The notes beneath the pieces were generated by a model that saw only the letters and a list, made by a program, of their open reading frames with translations, was not told the DNA's origin and searched no databases. Positions 1 to 11,135 of a stretch of DNA of 64,000 bases are shown in pieces. A program made the position numbers and the translations under genes. The stretch lies in NCBI GenBank assembly GCA_028015205.1, contig CM051519.1:79133539-79197538 (forward strand). Direction: 5' to 3'. Within the stretch, counting starts at the first letter, position 1, and each line of letters opens with the position of its first letter. The stretch comes from Mytilisepta virgata. Its lineage: Eukaryota; Mollusca; Bivalvia; Mytilida; Mytilidae.

Positions 1-940
1 TTCTTATTTAAATAACAATGAAACCCTTATACAAATTTCTTCATTTGGCCTAATAATTATTTTTTTAATTCTGCATAAAACACTTTTCTTACTACAAATT
101 TCAAAAATTTTAAACATCACCTGGAAGAAAAACTGCCTATTTTGAAAATAGCTATCATCATCTTAAAATCAAGTTATTTCATAAAAATAATAAAAAAAAA
201 TAATTATTTGGTTAAAACACAAAGCAGCCATTGTTCAATGTCAAAAGGACAGTACAAGTTATCCAGCGGATATTATAGAATACAGGATTTTCTCCAGATA
301 TGTGTTGATAGGCGTAATTGAAAGCATTAATTACCAGAACAATATTACAGATTTAACTGCTATGATCATGATGATTAAAAAATAGTAACAATAAACATTA
401 CTTTCAAAATAACATAGATCTATCACTAAAGTAAATATAAAATTTAAATGCTTGATAAATTTGACAAACTGATTATAGTAAAAATTTTTATGGGCATTAC
501 ATATTTCTAAATACAATAGGCCAACAGATATTTAAAAAAAAATTATTGTAACATCAGCGATGGACACAGATTTTGTGAATGGCACACATTAAAGTCTCAA
601 GATGCAACAATTATCCCCAAAACATTTAAAATGCAGAATAGGGGATATTTGGGAAGCAACATCCACAGGCACTAGACATTCTGCCAACATATAAAGAATA
701 GGGTCAATGGGAAGAAATAGTGTCCATACACTCTTTTACTAATCTTACACTATTCTTACATGTACAGCAGCCCTTGCCTCATATATATTGGCCGAACATC
801 CAGTGCCAGTGCATTATCACTCACATGAACAATGAAACTAACCAATCAGAAGCCATGGTGTACAGTGGTGTAATGTTTAATCAACCATATCTGAGGTGGA
901 AATAAATCATATCCTTGGGATTTTTTTCATAAATAAAAAA
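1..940. other. AT-rich non-coding stretch, nothing recognised
   Basis: I see no ORF with family features, no splice-bounded exon and no repeat with clear ends in this stretch. The short open frames are chance frames in AT-rich sequence. It may be intron or intergenic DNA. Confidence 0.5.
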
Positions 941-1219
941 TTAAGGTATCCGGACCATAATAGATAATGATAAAAAATTGTATCTCCTTTTGATCCTGAA
1001 TGGCGGAACCAAACAATTTAAAGCTGGAATTTTGTATATATATTTTTCTCAAGTTGAAACACACTTTGTTGCTTATATGCAGAGTCTGTAAAAATTAGTT
1101 AGTTATATTAGAATTTCCGAAGTTTGCCGATAATTACCGAGGTCATTTCAATTGCTTTGTATGGAACATCCGGGAACTTTTAAATAATCACATGGTCATT
1201 TATGGTCCGGATACCTTAA
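941..1219. mobile_element. 279-bp MITE with 20-bp perfect TIRs flanked by TTAA
   Basis: Positions 941-960 and 1200-1219 are perfect 20-bp inverted repeats. Each outer end reads TTAA followed by GGTATCCGGACC inward, so TTAA can be read as a duplicated target site with TIRs starting GGTATCC. A TTAA target is typical of piggyBac and Kolobok superfamilies; the TIR does not let me choose. The interior has no ORF, so this is a non-autonomous copy. Confidence 0.8.
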
Positions 1220-2630
1220 GACGCCTAGAGGAGCAGTGTAATTCATATACATAAATTGATTACAATGATTCCTTATGCAAATAAACAAACCAAAATATAG
1301 GAACTATTAAAAATTTAACTCATCAGACCAAGTGATAAAACGTTGTCTTGACAAAATATAAGATCATTAACATATGCTAGAAATTTTAAATTTGGAGTTT
1401 TCTTTACAAAGATCATGTAAATTTTGATTAAATTGGAATTAAAAAACTTTTAACTTTCACATTAATGATAATAGTTTGTTGTCATATAAGCTAAAATGAA
1501 CAGTGTACAGCTTTTGACAAGTTCATGATAAAATATTGCAATTTACAAAATGTAGCATTGCTTTCACATCCATGGTTTTTACCCCCTGTGGCTGTAGAGC
1601 CAAAATTGTGACCAACCAATATCTCATTGTATGACAGAGACTTTTTTTACATGTAACAAATTTGATACAATTCTTTCATTTTTATTTTTGAACTGTTTCT
1701 CTCTATATATTTTTCTGTATTACTATAACTGAATTTCTTCGACGTCCGTCGTTAACGTAGAAAAATTGACACAAAATCGATAACACCGTCGATCGCCGAT
1801 TTCGGTCAATATTCCTACGTCAAAGTGTAATTAAAATGCACTGGGAGACTACAAAACGCTTATCTATATAAATGAACATTAAATTCTGCAATTTTTCATG
1901 TATCATGGAATGCAATAAGGTCAATGTCACTCAGTGTCAATAAACTTTTTATCGACGAAACCAAAAACATTGACGGTAAGAAGCAATATAGCACTGTCCC
2001 GAGGCATTAATTTCTGCTAAACTCACCTTTTCCACAAATATATTTTAAATTTTTATTCGAATAACTTCATTTTGTTTGCATTTAAAGCAACGTTTTTTTT
2101 CGGTCAACTGCATACTGTCAGAGCCATTGCGATTCAAAATGGCGTCTGTTTCTGAAGGCTTTCTGGCGGACATCCGGGGACTTTTGCTGACTTTTTGAAG
2201 CCTGATCGATTACTTCCCTTTGACCCAAAACCCACATTGATTGAATTCAGAAGCAAAAGTGGTCTTGAAAGTTAAAAACATGTTAAAATGTTACAAGATT
2301 AATTGAATGCAGTAATAATAACACAACCATCACCCCTGAATCTCGATTTTACTCTAAAATTTAATTAAATGCGATTCAAAAAATACTTTTGCCAATTTGA
2401 AAACATACAAAAATTCATTGAAAAATTAAGTGCAAACATGGTTCAATCCGGACACTCGTAAATTGCTGAATATTGAGCTTTTTGGATTGCAAGGAGAAAA
2501 TCGTTCTCATTCTATATGTGCCGATTCGAAAAAATTGTGAACTTTTGGTTAAGCACACAAAAATAATGTCATTGTGTCTGATTTTTTTTTTAAATAGGTG
2601 GACAGGAAATTCGATAATAATAATGATAAA
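1220..2630. other. Non-coding stretch, nothing recognised apart from one repeat copy
   Basis: No coding frame or exon is supported. The only recognisable item is one copy of a dispersed repeat at about 1466-1528. A short ATG frame near 2140 (starting MASVSEG) stops after about 20 codons and has no support as a gene. Confidence 0.45.
1466..1528. repeat. Dispersed repeat, copy 1
   Basis: The segment around GCTAAAATGAAC and GTACAGCTTTTGACAAG recurs nearly identically at 2631-2690. The pair probably marks ends or tails of the same retroelement family, but boundaries are not clear. Confidence 0.6.
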
Positions 2631-2690
2631 AGTTTATTGTCATATATAAGCTAAAATGAACCATGTACAGCTTTTGACAAGTTCAAACAT
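2631..2690. repeat. Dispersed repeat, copy 2
   Basis: Second copy of the repeat at 1466-1528, in the same orientation. It follows an AATAATAATGAT run, which resembles the simple tail that ends many LINE copies, so it may be a LINE 3' end. Confidence 0.6.
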
Positions 2691-2899
2691 AAAACATGAT
2701 TATGATAAAATAACAAAATCACAACACTGCTACGGTACATAGATGAACTTGAAAAGGTTAACAATATAGGAAATACTGCCGGGAAACGTCAACAACATTT
2801 GATATAGCGACAAGTACTAGCGTTTAACACACAGACCATATTTTAAGACCTTTAAGTGTTGTAACAATCGAGGGCAACAGGGGAGATTAAAAGTTATAT

Positions 2900-3445
2900 T
2901 ATTATTTAAAAAAGTATTTATTATTTTTATAATTATATTATTAATTAATAAAATTAAAATTTATTTTATTACAGTGTCATATATTGATTGCACATTTTAC
3001 AATACCAATAATAAAAATATACATTAAAACAATCAATACCCAGCCATTTAGTTGACTTATAAATGATACACATGTTTAAAAATATTTACATTCATATTAA
3101 CATATCATTTACTGAATTTTTTTGATCATCTAAAACATCATTTACATAAATAAACCTAGACAATAAAATTATATTATCACATGAATGTTAAGGTATAAAA
3201 AGTCAAAATTACTGAAAAATTTAAGACTAGTATTATTTCATCTCATAAAAAATTTAAAATACTTTTGCTTAAAATAGACTGTATTTCAAAACAGTTCATA
3301 ATTTCTACTAATTTTTTATCATCATCTAAGTTAGCAAAATTTTCACTATATTTTGAACATTCAGAAAATAAAACCCATCTAAGGTCATCATATAGAGTCC
3401 AATTTAAAAGAAAATGTTTTTCGGACTCAACTTGACAGAATTGTT
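2900..3445 (-). pseudogene. 3' end of a non-LTR retrotransposon (LINE ORF2 C-terminus plus 3' UTR)
   Basis: On the minus strand an open frame runs from about 3440 to a TGA at 3243-3245. It reads C-x-VESEKHFLLNW, then LYDDLRWVLF, and ends in a short hydrophobic tail. This resembles the zinc-knuckle-like C-terminus of LINE ORF2 proteins (C..G.VE.E.HFL..C..Y..LR..LF), with the second cysteine replaced. An AT-rich 3' UTR-like stretch follows to about 2900. The upstream coding part is missing beyond a small palindrome at 3451, so the copy is truncated. The LINE clade cannot be told from this much. Confidence 0.55.
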
Positions 3446-3450
3446 CGTAT

Positions 3451-3478
3451 CCATATATCCATGGATATGGATATATGG
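3451..3478. repeat. Short perfect palindrome, 12-bp arms
   Basis: CCATATATCCAT at 3451-3462 and its exact complement at 3467-3478 enclose GGAT. It lies just upstream (in minus-strand sense) of the truncated LINE coding end, possibly the scar of a junction. Confidence 0.7.
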
Positions 3479-4090
3479 GTCATTTTAAAAAAATGTGCAT
3501 TTTTTACATTGCAAGATTGAGAAAAAACAATTTGCTTGAATCATCATATTTATTAAACTTGCGAAATATATGATACTTATTGAATAAAATACTCAAAAAT
3601 GCAATCTTAATGACATATATAATATAAAAATATTATTGACGCATTTTCGACTGATCATCAAAACTGGTGTAAAATTTTGTGTATCCTGTTACCATATTTG
3701 TGAGAATTATTTTACTATCAACAGGCAAAATGTGAAAAACATTGTTTATTTCTCAAAGATACGCTAATGTTGTTTCAGAAAACAATAACAGAATATTTAA
3801 TTTGTTTGCATTAACAATATAAAAACATCACTTAATATTGCGTCCTGAAAAAACTCTTTAAAAATAGATTTTTCAAATGCTGCAAAAATTACTACAATCA
3901 ACGCAAAACCAATTAAAACACTTAATTCCTTATATTCGGCTTATATTGGACTTTTTAATCAATCCAACACTTAGTTCTTTGATTACATATTCTTTGATCA
4001 AAACACTAATTTCTATTGTAACAGGAACGGAAATCGAAGGTTTACAGATGCATATTTATCTATCCAGATACCAAGTTAAGATAACAGGAC
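3479..4090. other. AT-rich non-coding stretch
   Basis: No gene or clear repeat is visible. A 76-codon open frame at 3877-4107 (+) has no family features and no splice context, and I treat it as chance. Confidence 0.45.
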
Positions 4091-4345
4091 AGACAGTAAC
4101 AAGATAGACAAAATTATATGTTTATTGATTCTATTGCAAAACAACAGCTCCCTTTGCATAGTTGTTTTTTTTCTTTTTAAATATATATGCAATATCAAAT
4201 GTTTCATTTCATAAGGTCACCAGATACATAATTGTTTATTCTAATACTTAATCTGTCTATCCTGTTACTTTATTCAAGGTAACAGGATGGACAAAATTAT
4301 ATGTTTATTGATTCTATTGATTCTATTGCGAAATAACAGCTCCCC
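4091..4345. repeat. Direct duplication of about 70 bp
   Basis: The block GACAAAATTATATGTTTATT-GATTCTATTG followed by an ACAGCTCCC motif occurs near 4106-4155 and again near 4286-4345. In the second copy GATTCTATT is itself doubled. Both copies are preceded by an AACAGGA(C/T)(A/G)GAC-like motif. No coding content. Confidence 0.6.
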
Positions 4346-4589
4346 TTACAGCGGTGTATGATTCTTTTAGTTAGCGTTCTTTGTTTCCGAACAGTAAGTG
4401 ACCCTTTTAAGAACGTATGGGTGTGGTAATGTATACAATGATAGACATTTTAGACATTTTAAAAGGGTACGCCATCAGTTTGGCTTACTTTTCTGGTTAT
4501 AACTTCGCTTCCGTTTCTACTAACGGTCTATTGTTTTGGTTGTAATTTGGAAAACTTGTGTACTTTTGATTTCATCATAGAAGATATTA

Positions 4590-5460
4590 GTATTTGCAAG
4601 CAAAATGATTTGTCTCGCAAGCCATCATCTCATCGCTGCACAGTTCCAATGGATAAAGGCCTGCGAGTGTGCGACCCCGTGAAGTCCGAATTACAGCTGA
4701 GCTTGGAATCCCATCGTTTCCTCGAATCAGCTCCTCGGTCATGGCGGTTTTCCATGCAATACGTGGTCCATCTCCTTCGATCTGCACTATGTCTCCAGAT
4801 TTAACGTCAATGTTATTTTTAACACATTTCGTATATGGTATTCACGAAGAGAAGTTAGGTATTCAATCCTCCACGAGTCAAGAAATGTTGTAATAATTAC
4901 TATTGTGTCTTGGCTCGGCATTCTGTTCCTCGGTTGCAAAGTTCATGAAGTTCTCGTTCAACTTTTTCTGATTCGAATAATCGTTTCAAATACTCTGATG
5001 ATGCTACAACAAACGTTGTTGTGTTGTCACTCATGGATATCTTTGGTATTGATTTACGGCTCACAAGACGTCGGAATGCTTCTATGAAAGAATCCTCGAT
5101 AAGATCAGTACAATGACTTCTAAATGTATGGCTCTCGTTTAAGCCCAGTTAAAGAGGCAAATATAGTCTTTGATATGGATTTGTCCTTGTTCCTTGTATT
5201 CAATGCTCCAGTAAAGTCTATACCTGTAGCTCTAAAAGGCGGTGAGTCCTGTAATCTCATTTTCTGAAGTGGCGCAGTGTCAGTTGAAGGATACAATTTT
5301 CCTATAACCTTGCGGCGAACGATACTTTTGCGAAATAGCTTTCTCACGTCTTTATTTTTAGGCACACGCATATGATCAAGTCTTTTTATTGGTTTGTAAT
5401 ATACTACATGCAGGAAAGCGCAACTAAAATAAAGCGCAATTCGTGTAATGTAGGGAACCA
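4590..5460 (-). pseudogene. BEL/Pao-type retrotransposon pol remnant (integrase and C-terminal domain)
   Basis: Minus-strand pieces match the end of BEL/Pao pol in order. About 5400-5150 holds an integrase start with SPPFRATGIDFTGAL, the region of the first catalytic Asp. About 5080-4900 holds a SIPKISMSDNTTTF-type motif around the second Asp. About 4787-4613 holds the C-terminal block starting MQIEGDGPRIAWK, ending in a PLEL motif. The pieces lie in different frames with stops between them, and RT, protease and LTRs are absent, so this is a dead fragment. The family call rests on motif recognition only. Confidence 0.75.
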
Positions 5461-5619
5461 TTAAACGGTAAAAAAAGGGACTATATATCACGTTAGAAAA
5501 ATTACGACCTTTACCTCTGTAGTAAAATATACTTGGCTGATTAGGCCATATTATTGTGTCTGCAAAATGTAATGAAATATAAATAGATAATTAATTAAGA
5601 GATGCCATTACAAATTTGG

Positions 5620-6886
5620 TGTATAATATACCCCCCCCCAAAAAAAAAAAAAAATAAAATAAAATAAAATAAAACAATTTTTTTTTTAACTTGGTGCCAT
5701 CAGAAACGATGTCAATCCCTGCACTGCACATAGTGAAGAAGAATATTATACGCAAATGAAACCACTGAAACAAAAAATGAATGAATATTTCCAGAGACAA
5801 AGCAAAATTAGTAATCTCACCATTTTCGGTCCCAAAATTTGACCCCTTCATAGATTTTGAAATTTAAAAACCTTTTCACATATCTACAGAAAAAAGAACA
5901 ATATTATATATATATATACATACAAATCTAAATGAAAAATGAAAGAGGAGTTTAAGCCACAAGCTGAAATTCACTATTTCCAAAATACAACCCCTGTGGG
6001 CCTCAAGTTGTCAAAATCAAAATCTAAAACCTTATTGGGCATCTACATACAGCATGTGACAATATTCTATAGAAATTAAAAGCCTAAAATGAAAAATTAA
6101 TAAGCAGTTTAGTTTAAATTTCCAGTTTTCGAAATTCGACCCCTGTGGGTCCCTATTTTTGAAAATCAAAATTTTAAAACATTATTGGGAAACTACATAT
6201 AGTATGTGACAATATGGTATAGAAATTAAATGCATGACATGAAAAATGAACGAGGAGTTTAGGTCACAAGCTTAAATTCCAATTTTCGAAATTCGACCCC
6301 TGTGGGCCCCAACTTTTAAAAATCAAAATTCCAAAACCTTAATACGCGTCTACATACAGTATGTGATAATACTGTATAGAAATTAAAGCATAAAATGAAA
6401 AATGTACGAGGAGTTTAGGTCACAAGCATAAACTTTCAGTTTTTGAAATTCGACCCATGTGCACCCCAATTTTTAAAAATCAAAATTCTAAAACCTTATT
6501 GTTCATCTACATACAGTATGTGATAACACTATATAGAAATTAAAAGCATAAAATGAGAAATGAATGAGGAGTTTAGTTCCAATTTTCGAAATTCGACCCC
6601 TGTGGGCCCCTATTTTTGAAAATCAAAATTCTAAAACCTTACTGCACATCTATAAAATACAGTGTGTGACAATACTGTATAGAAATTAAATGCATGAAGT
6701 TAAAAATGAACGAGGGGTTCAGGAGACAAGATTATCTAACGGACGGACAGACGGACGGGCAGACGGACGAACAGACGGACGGACGGAGAGATGGACGGAC
6801 GGTACGACAGACGGACAGACGGACGGACGGACGGATACAACGAATACTATATACCCCGCTTTTTTTCAAAAGCGGGGGTATAATAA
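5620..6886 (-). mobile_element. Tandem-repeat-bearing non-autonomous element with (GGAC)n and terminal hairpin
   Basis: The right end is a hairpin, TACCCCGCTTTT paired with AAAAGCGGGGGTA (about 6852-6881), preceded by a (GGAC)n tract. The left end reads GTATAATATACCCCC, complementary to the right terminal GGGGGTATAATA. In between are about five copies of a 145-160 bp unit containing TTCGACCCCTGTGGG (near 5992, 6139, 6299, 6455 and 6599). I know this hairpin plus GGAC combination as a very common bivalve repeat. It has no ORF; superfamily not assigned. Confidence 0.7.
6735..6835. repeat. (GGAC)n microsatellite
   Basis: An imperfect tract of GGAC/AGAC tetramers forms part of the 5,620-6,886 element. 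The open frames across it, rich in TDGR or DGQT repeats, are artefacts of the tetramer. Confidence 0.85.
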
Positions 6887-7290
6887 AGTTCTATAAACGG
6901 CTTTAATATGTAATAAAAAGTTTAGGGCAAAATACAGAAAATTTTGTAAATGTAATAATATAAGAAACCAAGCTGTACATTTATTCATTTTTGTAAATGC
7001 TGTTGATTGATGTAATGCCACATTGCTCTATGAACTTTTAACTAATTAGGTGGGGTTTACATCTACCTATATGCTGATTAAGTGTGTATTGAGAGTCTAT
7101 ATGGGAGATTCTAAACTTTAAACTTGGGAATCTTTTGATTTTTGACATACCATTGTTAAGATTAATTACAATATCTAATAATTTTGACACTTTTTTCGGG
7201 ATAAAATTTTAAATATGGTTTAGATAAGGGACGAGATCAAAAGTTCAATGTAGGATAAAAAACTTAATTCACATAGTTTTTTGTCACTGA
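6887..7290. other. AT-rich non-coding stretch
   Basis: I see no exon, ORF with family features or repeat with boundaries here. Confidence 0.4.
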
Positions 7291-7305
7291 CCCCCCCCCC
7301 CCCCC
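7291..7305. repeat. Poly-C run of 15
   Basis: A homopolymer of C stands out in very AT-rich surroundings. The length may be unreliable in any assembly. Confidence 0.8.
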
Positions 7306-7344
7306 TTAACTTAATTTGGGAAAAATTGATTGAACAATATGGGC

Positions 7345-7580
7345 ATATATATTTGTAAGTTTTGAACATAAATTTTTATTTTTTGAATATATAAATAGAA
7401 AAAGTATTGCATATATATTTGTAAGTTTTGAACATAATTTTTTATCTTTTGAATATAAATAGAAACATATTGCATATATATTTGTAAGTTTTGAACATAT
7501 TTTTTTTAATATATATATATATATATATATAAAATATTGCATACATATTTGTAAGTTTTGAACATAATTTTTTTTTTGAA
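7345..7580. repeat. About 66-bp AT-rich tandem repeat, four copies, with (AT)n
   Basis: ATATTTGTAAGTTTTGAACATA recurs (a 22-bp core, counted from about 7348, 7414, 7479 and 7546), separated by AT-rich spacers that contain GAATATAAATAGAAA. A pure AT stretch lies in the third spacer. The minus-strand open frames with repeated KLTNIYA motifs derive from it and are not genes. Confidence 0.8.
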
Positions 7581-7844
7581 TATTGAAACGTTTGACGTGC
7601 CATAGCAAACTCGACAAAACGAAGTATTCTTGAAGCAATATCAATGCAATAACTACATATATTATTATTATGATTATTATTTAATAAGGCAGGAATAAAT
7701 TTGTACATCGCTAGAGAAGAACATTTATAGAGCGAACAACGGATTTTGGTTTTGACTCGGTGTACGGAAGAGTCCAATAAATCAACCAGTTAGTGAAAAT
7801 GATACAAAAGTTTTACTTATTTCACAAAACAAGTAAAAAATTAA

Positions 7845-7981
7845 GAAATAATTCATGGGGGTTATAGAGTTTAAGTCATTTACACAATGGCTGGGCCTTT
7901 ATATTCGGATATTTTATACCGAACGCATGCGAACGCATGTGTAAATGACTTCAAATCTATAACCATCATGAATTATTTCTA
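7845..7981. mobile_element. Inverted-repeat (MITE-like) element
   Basis: Arms at about 7845-7887 and 7938-7981 are imperfect complements of about 43 bp, with GAAATAATTCATG at the outer ends and GTCATTTACACA inside. The 50-bp centre contains a tandem GAACGCATGC. There is no ORF and I do not see an unambiguous target duplication. Confidence 0.7.
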
Positions 7982-8466
7982 TTCTTATAGGACAAATACG
8001 CCAATTTTGCTTATTTGAGTTGTCCGTTATGTATTTACCCTTGTTTTGGACGCTTCATTTCTCTTGCGATTAATATGTTGCATTCTGTCCTTTTAAGAGC
8101 ATATTTTGAATAAAGCTTTTTTCATAAGATAATCATGTGCAAATTATGTAATTCACCATTTACACAATCAAAATGAATAAAACATCTTTCACAGACTTAC
8201 CGCGGTAACCGTCACGTCGTTTAAAAATCAAGATAGAGCTGCCTGCGTAAATGTATATTCCAGTGTACAACATTGTCACAAATAGTGTGGTTGTATCGCG
8301 TGATTTCTTTGTAAAAACAAAACAATTCGTGTGAAAAAGACATTTTTTTCTTGTTAAAGTTCATACAATTCGTGTTTACAACAAGCTTCTATACGCAGGT
8401 GCTAGAAGTGGATATATCGGGTAATATATCTTTGACGATATATAGGACGTCATATTAGAATAATTT
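7982..8466. other. Non-coding flank of the LTR retrotransposon
   Basis: No gene or repeat is recognised. The five bases before the left LTR (AATTT) do not match the five after the right LTR (CTTTG), so the insertion has no intact target duplication. Confidence 0.45.
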
Positions 8467-9335
8467 TGTAACGTGTCGAGGGTGTGTTTATATTGTTCGT
8501 ATCCGTTTATCAACAGGATCTTAGATGCTTCAACATCGAACCTTACAGCAACACAAATATAAAACACTGAACCTCAAAGTTTATATACAAACATTAATGT
8601 AAATACCAATGCTCCAGACTTATCATAAAAACCAAACTAGAAACGCAAACTTTGACCCAAAGCTTTCAAACTACAACTTTCGGAACGTTTACAAAAGCCG
8701 GGACACAAACCTCAAACTAAAAATCAAACTACAACACCCTGGAGATAAAAACCTAAGACCAAAACGTCTTAAATGAACTGAAGTTCCTAACAATTACAAA
8801 CCACCTGTTCGAGGGACTGCGACGATTCCCTAAGGAAATTACAGTATCGGAACAACCCGGTAGCTTGAAATTGCCGTTCAACTTCAAACCTTGTATTAAA
8901 CAACTATACAAACCTCCACTTGTAGTTTCTTCTCTGGTTTTCCAATATCCGTGGCTTCCTATTCTAATTGTCTCCGAGCGATCTGCTTGCTTTGCTGGCC
9001 GGCGTAAGACTGACAATTTACCTGTGTTCTGCACGCCTTTTATACCCACAACGCGGACATGGCAGAAAACACCCTGTCTATTTTTAGAACTGAATTACCT
9101 CCGTGTTATGCTTGTTTATACGCACATCTAATGAATTAATAAAGATCGGTATATGTTTTTGACATACTGAGTTAACTTCATTGTCCCGAATTATACGACA
9201 ATATTACAGTATCTAATATACACAACAAGACGATAAAGTGACGATTCAAGGTATTGATTTAAACATCAAAGACTAACTATGTGAAACTTACACATTTGGA
9301 CAAACCCTATAAACCTTATATCCGATTCCGTCACA
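8467..9335 (-). repeat. 3' LTR of the Gypsy element
   Basis: This 869-bp copy matches 16116-17007. It has about 28 bp near 9080-9110 absent from the other LTR, and it lacks about 51 bp present there near 16800. The sequence just inside it (9336-9350, minus-strand GGAGGCGTGGGTAA) is a weak polypurine-tract candidate. Confidence 0.92.
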
Positions 9336-9988
9336 TTACCCACGCCTCCGTAGGAATGCGTCCTCGCATTCAAAACCACACCTAGCTAAACGTCATACCT
9401 CCACATTTCAGGAGCAAACTCATCAACCTACAACAGCAGCGTTAACAGTAGAACTGTTCTAAACAACAAAGCTCCGAAGCTTTATTAACATATCTGTAAC
9501 CACAGACTGTTAAAACATGTCCCAGACAAAACTGACGACAAATATCAGCACAACTCGTAGACCAACATCTACCTAACAGTTCCGTCCGCCTTTTAGCTAA
9601 AATGTAACTTCAAGTACAACAATGCAAACCAAATCCGAACTGTGGTGAACTTGTATTCAGGGATGACACATAAAACTGAAACTTGCATTTTTAATTGTCA
9701 CTAAATAAACGGTTGAAATTCCGAAATACCGGTTTTGAAAAAAATTTAGCTTCAAACAGCGACCCAAGAGCCTACTCTTAACGAAATCCGATGAGGGGTC
9801 TTTAACCTGCCAAGAGCGTGACACTCTCTGAACACGGGACCTCGGATTTTACGTCCCCATCCGACGGACACATATAAAATAACAACACAAAAAGAAAACA
9901 TTTGTACATATATTAATTGTTTTGAAATAAATTGCTATCTGCAGTATCTCAAATATTTCAATTATCCAACAACAAAAAAACAAAAAAA
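9336..9988 (-). other. 3' non-coding region of the Gypsy element
   Basis: No coding frame is seen between the end of the accessory ORF and the 3' LTR. The stretch is less AT-rich than the flanks and contains no recognised motif apart from the purine-rich end at the LTR boundary. Confidence 0.6.
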
Positions 9989-10990
9989 TTATTCATAAGT
10001 GAATTCCTCCAAGACTGTTTTCTGGAGCTCACGATTTTCCTCAATATACTTTGTTACAGTAGTGATAACTTTTCTGTATTTCACTGTCTCAACTTGTACA
10101 GCTTTTTCCAAGACTTCATATGTTCTCTTCAGTGTCTTCTCAATGTTGCCCTCTGACCTTTCATCTTCCTTAGCTTCCGAGTCGTCCCTGTCACTGCGCA
10201 CATTAACTGTTTTATCCTTATCCTCAAAGTTTTTACAGTCTTCGGTGATCATATCTTGTTCTGTTTTCTGTTTAAGCGGAGCCAAAACTTTTTCTGGCCT
10301 TGTTGGCTTTCTTATTGTCCTGCCTTTCTCAAGATTCAACTTTGATACATAAATCTTTCTCTCTGCTGCAGTGGATGTTGAATCAAGAGCAGTATCTTTC
10401 TTGTCAAATGTTGACTCGCGAATCTTTGCTTCTGTCCCTTTACGGGTTGAATCATGACATGTTTCCTTCTCATCGTACCTTAACTCGGAAATCTTATCTT
10501 CTTCTTCAACAGGACTTGAGCTATGATCTGTATCCATATTGTCGTCAGAACCACTTTCTTGGTTGGGGATGTCCTCTGATTCACTACTTCCTGAGACATA
10601 TCCTATGATGTCTTTTAAATCTCCAGGATGCGAAAGGTCTGAGTCGGGCTCTTCAGAAGTAACATTAGATTTTTCTTCGGCAATAATCACAACTTTTGGG
10701 AGCTCCACTCTATCCTTTCCCTTCTGATCCTGTTCAGAATTCTGGACATCTACGACTTCTACGTCTGTATGATTGTGGAACTTTGTCATACGACGTCTGT
10801 AATATGCAGCTTTCTTGAACGTTTGGTTACAGGAAAAACATGTTAGTCAACGTTTTTCTTTTGCACAGCTCAATACGTGGTCCTTCAGTCTGTCTTTGTC
10901 CTCAAATTGTTCCTTACAAATAGGACATTCTTCTTTCACTACTAGCTTTACTTCTTTTGTCTTTCTTGGAGTTACTTTAGTTTTTGCCAT
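9989..10990 (-). pseudogene. Accessory zinc-finger ORF of the Gypsy element, interrupted by one TGA
   Basis: One continuous minus-strand frame runs from ATG at 10990 to a stop at 9989 (333 sense codons' length) with a single internal TGA at 10847-10849 (codon 48). Before the TGA is a CPICKEQFEDKDRLKDHVLSC finger-like motif (21 residues counted, C-x2-C...H...C). After it a second starts CFSCNQTF and ends in H-x-H. The rest is acidic and Ser/Asp/Glu-rich with no membrane segment, then a charged, helix-prone C-terminus of about 50 residues that looks like a coiled coil. It occupies the position of env but has no envelope features. It may be a nucleic-acid-binding accessory protein of the element; the function is unknown. 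A 266-codon part starting at 10789 is uninterrupted. Confidence 0.75.
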
Positions 10991-11135
10991 TTTCTACAAA
11001 ATACATGAATGATATGCTATTACAAAATATTTATCAAATAACAATCAACGATACAATTATGTGCAGGCTATCTACATTTATTTATATTTAATATACACAC
11101 GTTTGGTAGAGGATCTATCAATTAAGACTATTAAC

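Noticed and set aside
6690..6906. TDGR/DGQT-rich small proteins
   Set aside because: They are translations of the (GGAC)n microsatellite.
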